From Microvirga ossetica (GTDB lineage: Bacteria > Pseudomonadota > Alphaproteobacteria > Rhizobiales > Beijerinckiaceae), in contig NZ_CP016616.1 in NCBI RefSeq assembly GCF_002741015.1, positions 851,501 through 915,500 of the forward strand: a DNA stretch of 64,000 nucleotides, read 5' to 3'. The position numbers and the translations under genes are program-made. Positions 34,529 through 45,577 of this stretch are shown here, piece after piece. The notes beneath the pieces were generated by a model that saw nothing but the letters and a program-made list of their open reading frames with translations, was not told where the DNA came from and ran no database searches. Numbering within the stretch: the first letter of the stretch is position 1; every line of letters starts with the position of its first letter.

Positions 34529-34978
34529 TCACCCCGCCCGCGACAGCACCAGCCCGCCAAGAATCATCCCGGCCGCGAGGAGCCGTTGCCAGGTAATGGC
34601 CTGGACGGGAAGGCCGAAGGCGCCGATCGCATCCAGGATCAGGGCTGCCGCCACCTGCCCGAAGACGAGGGCGGCCACTGTGCTGACGACGCCGAGCTGC
34701 GGCACGCCCCAAATCACGATGGCGACGTAGAAGGCACCGAGGAAGCCGCCGAACCAGGACCACCAGGGCGCCGCGGCAATGGCGCCACCGGGCGGCCATG
34801 CGCTGCGAACGACGCTGATCGCGGCGAGGACGATGAAGCCGATTCCGAACGAGATGCAGGCGGCCAGCACCGGATCGCCGAGAGATCGCGCCAGGGCGGC
34901 GTTGATGGGTGCTTGCGTGGAAAGAAATACGCCGCCCAGAAGGATTCCCAAGAGGGGCAGCAGGATCGAGACGGTCAT
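34529..34978 (-). CDS. YdcZ/DUF606-type DMT transporter
   Basis: A 149-residue, five-helix membrane protein of the small DMT (EamA-like, DUF606/YdcZ) family. Motifs are LGGVFLSTQAPINAALARSLG in helix one, then PWWSWFGGFLGAFYVA and VVSTVAALVFGQVAAALILD. Half-sized members like this act as dimers; the substrate is not known. It converges with the LOG-family gene, the stop codons being 14 bases apart. Confidence 0.85.
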   Translation of the reverse strand: MTVSILLPLLGILLGGVFLSTQAPINAALARSLGDPVLAACISFGIGFIVLAAISVVRSAWPPGGAIAAAPWWSWFGGFLGAFYVAIVIWGVPQLGVVSTVAALVFGQVAAALILDAIGAFGLPVQAITWQRLLAAGMILGGLVLSRAG

Positions 34979-35016
34979 GGGCGGCCCAGTGTCAATAATT
35001 TCAGCGAAGCCACATT

Positions 35017-35073
35017 CCAGAGAGCACTGGAGCGTCCTTCGAGACGGTCGCTCGCGATCTCAGGATGAAGGCA
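35017..35073. repeat. Dispersed palindromic repeat, partial copy (family A)
   Basis: Contains AGAGAGCACTGGAGC, TCCTTCGAGACGGTCGC and TCAGGATGA, matching parts of 37232-37332 and 41110-41212. Lies between ydcZ and cimA. Confidence 0.65.
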
Positions 35074-35095
35074 GATGTTCATAAGCTTCGCTATC

Positions 35096-36691
35096 TTAAA
35101 GCCTCGCGCCGCCCTTCAACAGCTTGTAGACCATCGAATCCGTCAGTGCCTGGAAGGACGCGTCGATGATGTTCGGCGACACGCCGATCGTGGTCCAGCG
35201 TTCGCCGGAGGCGTCCATGAACTCGATCAGCACGCGCGTCACGGCGTCCGAGCCGCCCTGATAGATGCGGACCTTATAGTCGACGAGTTCGAGATCCTGG
35301 ATCAGGTTCTGGTACTTGCCGAGATCCTTGCGCAACGCGACGTCGAGCGCGTTGACCGGGCCGTTGCCTTCGGCGGCGGAGATCAGCACCTCATCGCCCA
35401 CGCGTACCTTCACGATGGCTTCCGACGCCGTCACCAACTCCCCGACCGCGTTGAAGCGGCGCTCCACGTTGACGGAGAAACGCTCCACGTCGAAGAAGGC
35501 TGGCACTTCGCCGAGCATGCGCTTGACGAGCACGTAGAAAGACGCATCCGCGCCTTCGAATGCGAAGCCCTCGGACTCCTTGCGCTTCACCTCGTCGAGC
35601 ACGCGCGCGATGCGCGGATCGCCCTTCTCCAGCTCGAAGCCGCAGCGCTTCAGCTCAGCAAGAACATTCGACTGGCCACCCTGATCGGAGACGAGAACTT
35701 TTCGCGCGTTGCCGATGATTTCCGGCTCCACATGCTCGTAGGTGCGCGGATCCTTGAGCACAGCGGAGGCATGGATGCCGGCCTTCGTCGCAAAGGCGCT
35801 GGCGCCGACGAAGGGCGCATGCCGGTTCGGCTGGCGGTTGAGGATCTCGTCCACCTGCCGCGAGACATGGGTGAGCTGGCTCAATGAATCATCCGTGACG
35901 CCGAGATCGAAGCGGGCGGCGTAGCCGTCCTTCAGCTTCAGCGCACCGATGAGCGTGATGAGATTGGCGTTGCCGCAGCGCTCACCGAGACCGTTGAGCG
36001 TGCCCTGGATGTGACGCGCGCCTGCTTCCACAGCAGCAAGAGAGTTGGCGACCGCACAGCCGCAATCGTCATGGGCATGGATGCCGATATGCACACCCGG
36101 AACGACCTTGGTCACGGCGGTGACGATTTCGGTGACCTCATGCGGCAGCGTTCCGCCATTGGTGTCGCAGAGCACGACCCAGCGCGCACCGGCCTCATAG
36201 GCCGTCTTCACGCAGGAGAGCGCATAATCGGGCTTGGCCTTGTAACCGTCGAAGAAATGCTCGCAATCGACGAGCACCTCGCGGCCCTTTGCGCGTGCGG
36301 CCTCGACGCTGTCCTGGATGCCGGCGAGGTTTTCCTCCGGCGTCGTCTCCAGCGCCACGCGCACATGGTAGTCCCACGCCTTGGCGACGAAACAGATGGC
36401 ATCGGCGTCCGCTTCGAGCAGAGCTGCGATACCGGGATCGTTCGAGACCGAGCGCCCGGCCCGCTTTGTCATGCCGAAGGCGGTGAACTTGGCGTTCTTC
36501 GTGCGCTTCTCGGCAAAGAACGTGGTGTCGAGCGGGTTCGCGCCCGGATAGCCGCCCTCCACGTAATCGATGCCGAGCCTGTCGAGGAGCGTGGCGATCG
36601 CCTTCTTGTCATCGAGCGAGAAATCCACGCCGGTCGTCTGCGCGCCGTCGCGCAGGGTGGTGTCAAAGAGATAGACGCGTTCACGGCTCAT
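35096..36691 (-). CDS. cimA: (R)-citramalate synthase
   Basis: A 531-residue enzyme condensing pyruvate and acetyl-CoA to citramalate, the entry to isoleucine synthesis that bypasses threonine. The HMGL-like TIM barrel starts YLFDTTLRDGAQTTGVDFS with the metal Asp, then VLCDTNGGTLPHEV, IGIHAHDDCGCAVANS and GTLNGLGERCGNANL. LeuA-type dimerisation/regulatory domain follows (residues about 400-531), with FSVNVERRFN and DASGERWTTIGVSPNIIDAS. The DTTLRDGxQ and GERxGNxxL patterns separate CimA from LeuA. The ATG at 36691 overlaps the preceding GNAT stop as ATGA. Confidence 0.93.
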   Translation of the reverse strand: MSRERVYLFDTTLRDGAQTTGVDFSLDDKKAIATLLDRLGIDYVEGGYPGANPLDTTFFAEKRTKNAKFTAFGMTKRAGRSVSNDPGIAALLEADADAICFVAKAWDYHVRVALETTPEENLAGIQDSVEAARAKGREVLVDCEHFFDGYKAKPDYALSCVKTAYEAGARWVVLCDTNGGTLPHEVTEIVTAVTKVVPGVHIGIHAHDDCGCAVANSLAAVEAGARHIQGTLNGLGERCGNANLITLIGALKLKDGYAARFDLGVTDDSLSQLTHVSRQVDEILNRQPNRHAPFVGASAFATKAGIHASAVLKDPRTYEHVEPEIIGNARKVLVSDQGGQSNVLAELKRCGFELEKGDPRIARVLDEVKRKESEGFAFEGADASFYVLVKRMLGEVPAFFDVERFSVNVERRFNAVGELVTASEAIVKVRVGDEVLISAAEGNGPVNALDVALRKDLGKYQNLIQDLELVDYKVRIYQGGSDAVTRVLIEFMDASGERWTTIGVSPNIIDASFQALTDSMVYKLLKGGARL

Positions 36692-37197
36692 GACGACAAC
36701 TTCCTGTCTTCCTGCGGCACCAGTCGCTTTTCCATGGTGGTGGTGCCGAGCCATTCGTCGCCGAGCGGCATGGTGTTGCGGCGCTGCGGCTGGAAATCCT
36801 GCTTCTGGAAGAAGGGCAGCGCATTGTCGCTGACCTCCGCCACGAGGCGCGCAGCACCGCGCGCGCCGGCAAGCTTCTCGACGGCGTCGTAGAGCAGCGT
36901 GCCGATCCCCTGGCCCGCCACGGCCGGATGCACATGGAAAAGTTCGATGACCTCGTTGTCCTTCAGCGCAATGAAGCCGACGGGAGAGCCTTCGACGGTC
37001 GCGATCAGGGTCAGGCCCTTCGTCAGCTTCTCGGCAAAGGAATCGTCCTCAGCGAGAGCCATCCAGGCTTCCCGCTGGCTCGCGCTGTAATCCTCGCCGG
37101 TCAGTTCCGCGATGCTCTCATCGTAGATGTCGACGAGGACCGGCAGGTCCGCCGGCAGGAAGGGACGAAGCCCCGGCTTCGGCATGGCCTGTCCCAT
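36688..37197 (-). CDS. GNAT-family N-acetyltransferase
   Basis: A 169-residue acetyltransferase (or 165 from MPKPGLRP). The core shows LIATVEGSPVGFIALKDN, VIELFHVHPAVAGQGIGTLL with the QGIGTLL acetyl-CoA loop, and the end-helix region LVAEVSDNALPFFQKQDF. The substrate is unknown. Its stop overlaps the cimA start by four bases (ATGA), so the two genes are translationally coupled. That pairing is common in this group but its meaning is not established. Confidence 0.85.
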   Translation of the reverse strand: MGQAMPKPGLRPFLPADLPVLVDIYDESIAELTGEDYSASQREAWMALAEDDSFAEKLTKGLTLIATVEGSPVGFIALKDNEVIELFHVHPAVAGQGIGTLLYDAVEKLAGARGAARLVAEVSDNALPFFQKQDFQPQRRNTMPLGDEWLGTTTMEKRLVPQEDRKLSS

Positions 37198-37231
37198 CAG
37201 CGCGCCCCTTCACAGCTGCAATTGCCACTTA

Positions 37232-37332
37232 CCTCATCCTGACGAGCGGACGCAGTCTGCGTCTCGAAGGAGGATCCGGTGCTCTCTGGAACCTCCTTCG
37301 AGATGGCGCTGCGCGCCTCCTCAGGATGAGGA
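37232..37332. repeat. Dispersed palindromic repeat (family A)
   Basis: About 100 bp imperfect palindrome with outer arms CCTCATCCTGA and TCCTCAGGATGAGG, plus TCTCGAAGGAGGATC facing CCTCCTTCGAGA. Related copies at 35017 and 41110. Lies between the GNAT and cysS genes. Confidence 0.8.
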
Positions 37333-37372
37333 CAGAGGGAGACGAAGCTGGAGTCTCGGAAGGTAGCATCAA

Positions 37373-38842
<1,470 letters not shown>

Positions 38843-39123
38843 GAAACCAAATCCCTGTCAGGCCGCAGGCCGGAGGGTGGTTTCGATCTTGGAACGAGAA
38901 CGAGACGGCTCCAGCCAGCGAAGTGCGCTAGCCCCAAATAATCCTGGAAATGAGGATCGCTGCCGTGTTCATGAAGCCATCAATGCCTTTTCGCCCCTTA
39001 GACGTCAAGGTTTCCGATTTGGTAAGCATGTTTTATTTGCACGGGCGCATGAAACGCGTTCCGGCCAAGCGCGTTAGAGCTTTGTTCACGCACACTCGTG
39101 TCATAATCGCACGAGTTCAACCA

Positions 39124-39459
39124 ATGAGGTCTTCGATGCGCCGCGCATTCACCATGCTCGGAATGGGTACTGTCGTGTTTTTCGCCGCTGCGTCCCTGAC
39201 GCTGCTCCCCAACGGCACCCAGGCCTCTTCGACCCAATCCACCTTCATGGTCCCCGCTGCGGACGGCTACGGCGCCGCGGAATGCCTGATCTCAAACCAG
39301 GCTTGTGGCCAAGTTGTGGCCGATTCCTGGTGCGAGGCCCACGGTTATGCCAAGGCGCTTTCCTTCCGCCAGGTTTCTCCGGAAGAGTTTACCGGCAACA
39401 TTCAGAAGGCCTCCCTCGGCCCGAAGGATCCGCCGGTCGCGGTCACCTGCTCGAACTGA
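39124..39459 (+). CDS. Small exported protein of unknown function
   Basis: A 111-residue protein with a signal peptide from about residue 5 (MRRAFTMLGMGTVVFFAAASLTLL) and a short mature part holding AAECLISNQACGQVVADSWC, where two or three cysteines could form disulphides. I see no catalytic motif. The start at 39124 is chosen because it places the signal peptide properly; the frame opens 58 codons earlier without signal or SD. Such short Cys-containing exported proteins are widespread in Hyphomicrobiales. Convergent with the argP gene. Confidence 0.65.
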   Translation: MRSSMRRAFTMLGMGTVVFFAAASLTLLPNGTQASSTQSTFMVPAADGYGAAECLISNQACGQVVADSWCEAHGYAKALSFRQVSPEEFTGNIQKASLGPKDPPVAVTCSN

Positions 39460-39484
39460 GCCCAATTCTCCGAAAACGACACCG

Positions 39485-40381
39485 TTAGGCTTCGGCCGGA
39501 GACGGTGTCAGCAAGGTCCGGGCCGCGTTCAGGACGGCCCGGTTCAGATCCGCCAGCAGGGGACCGACGATCCGGCTCTGCTGCCAGAAGAGCGGCACAT
39601 CGAGGGGCAGCGACGGCGTCAAGGCCACCAGCCTCCTCTCCCGAAGATCCTCCCGCACCAGCATTTCCGGATTCATTCCCCAGCCCAGACCGGCTAGGGC
39701 AGCGTCTACGAAGGCTTGCGACGACGGCAGCCAATGCAGCGGCGGCCTGATCTCCGTACCGAGCGCCTCCTTCAGCCAGATCGTCTGCAGCCGATCCTTC
39801 CGGTTGAAGATCAGGCATGGCGCCCGCCGCGCCGCCGCCTCGTCGAACCCATCGGGGAACCACCGTTCGACGAAACCGGGGCTCGCGGTCGCAATGTAGC
39901 GCAGGGACCCGAGGGAATGGCAGTTGCAGCCCTGGACCGGCTCGCCGTGCGACGTCACCGCCGCCACCACCTCCCCGCGCCGCAGCCAATCGGCGCTGTG
40001 ATCCTGATCATCGAGGACGAGATCGAACAGCAGGCCGTCCGTCTGTGCCATGGCCGGAATGAACCAGGTGGCGAGGCTGTCCGCATTCACCGCGATCCGA
40101 AGGGTTACCGGCCGCTCATCATGCTGCAGACCGGGAAGGCTCTGCCTGAGCGAGGCTTCGAGGAGCGCGACCTGATCGACGTGCCGGCACAGGCGCTCGC
40201 CGATTTCGGTTGCGAGACAGGGCTGGCCGCGCACGATGAGGACGGCGCCGATCCGCTCCTCCAGGAGCTTGATCCGCTGGGACACGGCCGAGGGCGTCAC
40301 GTTCAAATGCTGGGCCGCCTGTTCGAAACTACCGGTCCGGACCACGGCCGCCAAGGCTGACAGAAGCGCATAATCCAGCAT
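39485..40381 (-). CDS. argP: LysR-family regulator ArgP
   Basis: A 298-residue LysR regulator. The N-terminal helix-turn-helix (AAVVRTGSFEQAAQHLNVTPSAVSQRIKLLEERIG) is highly like ArgP/IciA, including the IxxLEExxG turn. The effector domain includes ADSLATWFIPAM and IFNRKDRLQTIW, also ArgP-like. ArgP senses arginine and lysine and switches on the argO exporter. Here a LysE/ArgO exporter is encoded divergently 96 bases away, the classic argP-argO arrangement, so regulation of that exporter is a firm inference. Confidence 0.92.
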   Translation of the reverse strand: MLDYALLSALAAVVRTGSFEQAAQHLNVTPSAVSQRIKLLEERIGAVLIVRGQPCLATEIGERLCRHVDQVALLEASLRQSLPGLQHDERPVTLRIAVNADSLATWFIPAMAQTDGLLFDLVLDDQDHSADWLRRGEVVAAVTSHGEPVQGCNCHSLGSLRYIATASPGFVERWFPDGFDEAAARRAPCLIFNRKDRLQTIWLKEALGTEIRPPLHWLPSSQAFVDAALAGLGWGMNPEMLVREDLRERRLVALTPSLPLDVPLFWQQSRIVGPLLADLNRAVLNAARTLLTPSPAEA

Positions 40382-40477
40382 CGAATTAATTTCTCTAAAT
40401 CAAGATCAGGGAATTTATCTTTCCTAATCCTAATACCGGGCCTAGCAAGCGTCGACCCCAATCGATGGTGACCAGAA

Positions 40478-41089
40478 TTGACTGCGCCCCTCCTCGCCGG
40501 GTTCCTCCTCGGCCTCAGCCTCATCCTCCCCATCGGGGCGCAGAACGCCTTCGTGCTGCGGATCGGCCTGCGCGGCGAGCACGCCCTCGCCGTGTGCCTG
40601 ACCTGTGCGGTCTCGGATGCGGTGCTGATTCTGGCAGGGGTGTCGGGGTTCACGCAGCTCAGTGCGGCCGTGCCCTGGGCAGAGACGGTTCTGCTCTATG
40701 GAGGCGCCGCCTTCCTTGTTGCCTATGGCGCGCGCAGCTTCACGGCGGCGTTCGGAGCGGAAGCCTTGCGGCCGGCGGAGGCCTCACCCTCGAGCCTTAG
40801 GCGGGCCGTTCTCACCTGCCTCGCCCTGACTTGGCTCAATCCGCATGTCTATCTCGACACGGTTGTCCTGATCGGCTCGATCTCGACCCAGTTCGCCGAG
40901 GGCAAGGAATGGTTCGCGGCAGGGGCCATGCTGGCCTCCTTCGCGTTCTTCTTCTCCCTCGGCTTCGGCGCCCGGCTCCTGAAGCCGCTCTTCGCCCGGC
41001 CGGTCACCTGGCGCATCCTCGATATCGCCATCGGGCTCATCATGTGGGCGACGGCGGCGCGGCTGCTGCTGAACGAAGGTTCTGTTTAA
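40478..41089 (+). CDS. argO: LysE/ArgO-family amino acid exporter
   Basis: A 203-residue, six-helix inner-membrane exporter for basic amino acids, arginine most likely. Signature LSLILPIGAQNAFVLRIGL (helix one) and ALTWLNPHVYLDTVVLIG (with the conserved WLNPH) are both present. The start is a TTG (MTAPLLAGFLLG), since no in-frame ATG precedes helix one. Divergent from argP, which presumably activates it. An additional repeat of family A follows downstream. Confidence 0.92.
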   Translation: MTAPLLAGFLLGLSLILPIGAQNAFVLRIGLRGEHALAVCLTCAVSDAVLILAGVSGFTQLSAAVPWAETVLLYGGAAFLVAYGARSFTAAFGAEALRPAEASPSSLRRAVLTCLALTWLNPHVYLDTVVLIGSISTQFAEGKEWFAAGAMLASFAFFFSLGFGARLLKPLFARPVTWRILDIAIGLIMWATAARLLLNEGSV

Positions 41090-41109
41090 GGGCCAATCTC
41101 TATCTCCCA

Positions 41110-41212
41110 CCTCATCCTGAGGAGGTCGCGGAGCGACCGTCTCGAAGGAGGATCTAGAGAGCACTGCAGCCTCCTTCGAGACGCAGCCTCAGGGCTGCTC
41201 CTCAGGATGAGG
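41110..41212. repeat. Dispersed palindromic repeat (family A)
   Basis: A 103-bp imperfect palindrome: CCTCATCCTGAGGAG at one end and CTCCTCAGGATGAGG at the other, with inner TCTCGAAGGAGG and CCTCCTTCGAGA. Copies at 35017 and 37232. Follows argO. Confidence 0.85.
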
Positions 41213-41255
41213 GCAGAGTGATAATTTTTCCGAAGCCGAGCCCTTATTGACCGTC

Positions 41256-41762
41256 CTACTTATTCAGCCACTCGCCGCATTTCGGCGGGACCTCGGTGCC
41301 CCAGGGCATCAGCGGCACGGTCGAGGTCGAGTTCTTGGGCGAGCCCTCGATGGGCCGGTCGGAATAGACCATATAGACCAGGGTGTTGCGCTTCGCGTCG
41401 CAGCCGCGGACGATCTGCATCTTCTTGAAGATCAGCGACCGGCGCTCGCTGAACACCACGTCGCCCTGGCCGAATTTCTGCTTGAACTTCACCGGGCCGA
41501 CCTGCCGGCACGAAAGCGAGATGTCGGAGACCTCCTCGGCCACGCCGAAGGTGCCGGAAATGCCGCCGCGCTCCGGGGTCGTGTAGTGGCAGGCCACGCC
41601 CTCCACCAGGGGATCGTCGATGCCGTAGACGGCGAGCTTGTCGTCGGGCGTAAGCGCCCGCCAGACCGTCGACTTCTTGAAGATCAGGTCCGGGTCCTGG
41701 GCGGCGGCCCCCGTCACGGCACCGATCGTCAGGGTCAGGGCCAAGGCTATTCGAGCAAGCAT
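41256..41762 (-). CDS. creA: CreA-family exported protein
   Basis: A 168-residue secreted protein of the CreA family (function unknown in any organism I recall). The signal peptide is MLARIALALTLTIGAVTGAAAQ. The mature part holds KFGQGDVVFSERRSLIFKKMQIVRG and MVYSDRPIEGSPKNSTSTVPL, both family hallmarks. Cys residues (ACHYTT, LSCRQV, RGCDAK, PPKCGEW) suit a disulphide-bonded periplasmic protein. The ATG at 41762 suits the signal peptide; a TTG four codons upstream is the alternative. Confidence 0.88.
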   Translation of the reverse strand: MLARIALALTLTIGAVTGAAAQDPDLIFKKSTVWRALTPDDKLAVYGIDDPLVEGVACHYTTPERGGISGTFGVAEEVSDISLSCRQVGPVKFKQKFGQGDVVFSERRSLIFKKMQIVRGCDAKRNTLVYMVYSDRPIEGSPKNSTSTVPLMPWGTEVPPKCGEWLNK

Positions 41763-41825
41763 CGTTTCGATCAACTCCCACGGTTACGCTGTCATGTGGG
41801 TATGGCTTGCGCGTTTGACGAGGGC

Positions 41826-42209
41826 CTATTCAGGTTCGTGGCAAACGATGCAGATCTTGTTGCCGTCGAGGTCGCGAAAATAGGCGCCATAGTAGTTGCG
41901 ATGGTATTGCGGGCGCAGGGCCGGCCGGCCCTCGTTCAAACCGCCCTGCGCCATGGCGGCCTCGTAGCAGGCATCGACCACGCTTCGCGTCGAGGCGAGC
42001 AGCGCGATCATGGAGCCGTTGCCGACGCTCGGATCCCCACCGTCGAAAGGTCGCACCACCAGGAATTGCGGCCGCCCGCCGGGCGGGCCCCAGCCGATGA
42101 TGCCACCCCCGGAATAGCGCACCTCGAGGCCGAGAGGCTCGAGCACCGCATCGTAGAAGTCCTTCGCCCGGGCGAGGTCGTTTGCTCCGACGGTCGTATG
42201 GGAGTACAT
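41826..42209 (-). CDS. VOC-superfamily (glyoxalase/dioxygenase-like) protein
   Basis: A 127-residue single VOC-fold protein. The beta-alpha-beta-beta-beta module starts MYSHTTVGANDLARAKDFYD, and the last strand pair ends YYGAYFRDLDGNKICIVCH, the usual VOC terminus with the 'D-P/L-D-G-N' turn. A metal could be held by His4 and the central acidic residue; substrate unknown. The start MYSHTTVGAN (42209) is eight codons inside the open frame and fits the fold. Divergent from the DUF2865 gene (start 42365), with 155 bases between. Confidence 0.85.
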   Translation of the reverse strand: MYSHTTVGANDLARAKDFYDAVLEPLGLEVRYSGGGIIGWGPPGGRPQFLVVRPFDGGDPSVGNGSMIALLASTRSVVDACYEAAMAQGGLNEGRPALRPQYHRNYYGAYFRDLDGNKICIVCHEPE

Positions 42210-42364
42210 GCGGAATGTCCTTCGGGGAAGCAATCACGGAAAAGCTAGACAGCTTCCCTCGAAGCGGGCAAGGCGTTAATCACAATAGGGTCAAATTCCA
42301 CCGGCACATGAGGAGCTCGCTCAAGCCCATGACGCCGCAACGGACCGGTTCTGCGATCAGCTTT

Positions 42365-43498
42365 ATGACAAAGACATCATTTCTCCGCTCTCTCATCGCC
42401 GTGACGGCCTTTCTGGTCGCCGGTCAGGCGGCCCTTGCCCAGTCGCCGCAGTGCCAGCGCTTCCAGGCTGAACTGGCCGCCCTGGAACGCGGCGGCAACG
42501 TCGGCGGCGCGCCAACCGGGCAGATGCAGGCCCAACGGGCGGAGATCAACCGTCTCGTCGGCTATTACCGCAACATCGGCTGCGAGCGCGGCCCCCTCGG
42601 CTTCCTCGCCGGGCCGGCGCCCGCCGAATGCGGCTCGATCGCCCAGCAGATCCGCCAGCTCGAGGGCGGCTATGCCCGCCTCGCCTCGCAGAACCTCGAC
42701 CAGGGCCAGATCGACGCCCGCCGCCGTCAACTTCAGGTCGCGGTCCAGCAGACCTGCTCCACCGATCAGCCGCGCGGCTTCTTCGAATCGCTCTTCGGCG
42801 CGCCGCGCCAGCAGCAGCCGCAGCAGCAGATCATGCCCGAGGGCCAGCCGATCATCGCAGATGACGGACCGCCCTCCCTCGGCGGCGGACGCCTGATCTG
42901 CGTGAAAACCTGCGACGGCTCCTTCTTCCCGCTCGTCACCCCGCCCGGCGGGGGCCAGAGCGCCAACGAGATGTGCCAGTCCCTCTGCCCCGGCACCGAG
43001 ACCCTCGCCTATGCCTATCCGGGCGGCGACAGCGGCCTCAACCGGGCTGCCTCGCTGTCGAGCAACCAGCCCTACACGTCGCTGGCGAACGCCTTCAAGT
43101 TCCGCAAGTCCTTCGACGAGAGCTGCGCCTGCAAGAAGTCCGACGAGAGCTGGGCCGCGGTCCTGCGCAAGGCCGAGAGCATGCTCCAGCAGCGCAAAGG
43201 CGACCTGATCGTCACCGCCGAGAAGGCGGAGGAGATGTCGCGTCCGAAGGTGGTCCAGGCCCGCAAGGCGGCCGACAAGAAGGCCGACGAGGAGACCAAG
43301 GAGGCCGCCGAGATCGCCGCCGCCGCCCCCACCGCCAGCAAGGAATCCGCCGGCATCGGCCCGCAATCGATCGAGAACGACGCGGTGGTCGGCCAGGGCG
43401 AGGGCTCGAAGCAGGAGGTCGTGGCCGGCGACGGACAGAAGAAGACGGTGCGGGTGATCGCCCCCAACCTGATCCCGGTTCCGCACGCGCAGAATTGA
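42365..43498 (+). CDS. DUF2865-containing exported protein
   Basis: A 377-residue protein with an N-terminal signal peptide (MTKTSFLRSLIAVTAFLVAG). A helical N-terminal half has repeated Cys (QCQRFQAEL, NIGCERG, CGSIAQQIRQLEGG). The DUF2865 core contains LICVKTCDGSFFPLVTPPGG then MCQSLCPGTETLAYAYPGG. The tail is Lys/Glu/Ala-rich and probably disordered. DUF2865 proteins are restricted to Hyphomicrobiales and have no known function; the many cysteines suggest a periplasmic, disulphide-rich domain. ATG at 42365 is preferred for the signal peptide. Confidence 0.8.
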   Translation: MTKTSFLRSLIAVTAFLVAGQAALAQSPQCQRFQAELAALERGGNVGGAPTGQMQAQRAEINRLVGYYRNIGCERGPLGFLAGPAPAECGSIAQQIRQLEGGYARLASQNLDQGQIDARRRQLQVAVQQTCSTDQPRGFFESLFGAPRQQQPQQQIMPEGQPIIADDGPPSLGGGRLICVKTCDGSFFPLVTPPGGGQSANEMCQSLCPGTETLAYAYPGGDSGLNRAASLSSNQPYTSLANAFKFRKSFDESCACKKSDESWAAVLRKAESMLQQRKGDLIVTAEKAEEMSRPKVVQARKAADKKADEETKEAAEIAAAAPTASKESAGIGPQSIENDAVVGQGEGSKQEVVAGDGQKKTVRVIAPNLIPVPHAQN

Positions 43499-43514
43499 AG
43501 CCCTTTTAAGGATC

Positions 43515-43608
43515 ACGTCATGGCCGGCCTTGTGCCGGCCATCCCGATAAGGTGAAGCGCCGTGCCTCTTGCCAATCGAGATCACCGGCACAAGGCCGGT
43601 GATGGCGG
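43515..43608. repeat. Dispersed repeat (family B) with inverted halves
   Basis: CGTCATGGCCGGCCTTGTG (with CCGGCCAT) at the left and its inverted partner ATCACCGGCACAAGGCCGG at the right. Related cores recur at 59789-59820 and 62334-62387. Confidence 0.75.
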
Positions 43609-43668
43609 CGGATTTGTACAGGACGGTCCGCATTCCGCACCGCGTCCCGTCATGCTATCACCCCCCGC

Positions 43669-44636
<968 letters not shown>

Positions 44637-44640
<4 letters not shown>

Positions 44641-45398
44641 ATTTTTATGCCATCAAGGCCATCTATCTCTTCGAGATGGCGCGCACCTGGCGCACGCTGA
44701 TGCAGAGCATCGCCTCGCCGGTGCTCTCGACCTCGCTCTATTTCATCGTCTTCGGCTCCGCCATCGGCTCGCGCATGGCGAGCATCGACGGCGTCAGCTA
44801 CGGCGCCTTCATCGTGCCGGGTCTGATCATGCTCTCCATTCTGACGGAGAGCATCTCGAACGCCTCGTTCGGCATCTACATGCCGAAATTCTCCGGCACC
44901 ATTTACGAGCTTCTCTCCGCGCCGATCTCTGCTTTGGAGACGGTGATCGGCTACGTGGGCGCGGCCGCGACGAAGTCGGTGATCATCGGCCTCATCATCC
45001 TGATCACCGCGCGGCTGTTCGTGAACTTTTCCATCGAGCATCCGCTCTGGATGCTCGCGTTCCTGGTGCTGACATCCATCACCTTCAGCCTCTTCGGCTT
45101 CATCATCGGCATCTGGGCCGACAGCTTCCAGAAGCTGCAGGTCGTGCCCTTGATGATCGTGACGCCGCTGGCCTTCCTCGGAGGCAGCTTCTACTCGATC
45201 AACATGCTGCCGCCCTTCTGGCAGAATGTGGCCCTGTTCAACCCGGTGGTCTATCTGGTGAGCGGCTTCCGCTGGAGCTTTTTCGGCGTCGCCGATGTGG
45301 GCGTGGGCTTGAGCCTCGCCATGACGCTCGTCTTCATGCTGGCCTGCCTCATCGCCGTCTGGTGGGTTTTTAGGACGGGCTACAAGATCAAGGCGTAG
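44637..45398 (+). CDS. ABC-2 type exporter permease
   Basis: A 253-residue inner-membrane subunit with six hydrophobic helices and the ABC-2 signature [33 protein letters not shown] near residues 178-210. The start is GTG at 44637, overlapping the ATPase gene's stop (TGA) by four bases. Together the two make an exporter for a drug, lipid or polysaccharide; nothing here tells which. A strong inverted repeat of family C follows at 45404. Confidence 0.88.
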
Positions 45399-45403
45399 CG
45401 TCT

Positions 45404-45564
45404 CCTCCCTCCCCCTTGCGGGGAGGGATCGAGGGTGGGGGTCGCAAAGTCAGAACTCGGAGGAAGGTTCAGCGTGCCTGAAGGCAAGTACAGCATCTGA
45501 CCGGTTCGATCGCTCACCCAGTCAGACCACCCCCACCCCTACCCCTCCCCGCAAGGGGGAGGGA
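45404..45564. repeat. Inverted pair of CCCTCCCCCTTGCGGGGAGGG-type repeats (family C)
   Basis: The left arm has CCCTCCCCCTTGCGGGGAGG followed by GAGGGTGGGGGT; the right arm (45527-45564) is its inverted partner, ACCCCCACCCC then CCTCCCCGCAAGGGGGAGGG. Such paired elements are common between convergent genes in Hyphomicrobiales. A second pair lies at 46988-47094. Confidence 0.8.
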
Positions 45565-45577
45565 AAAGCGCGAGATA

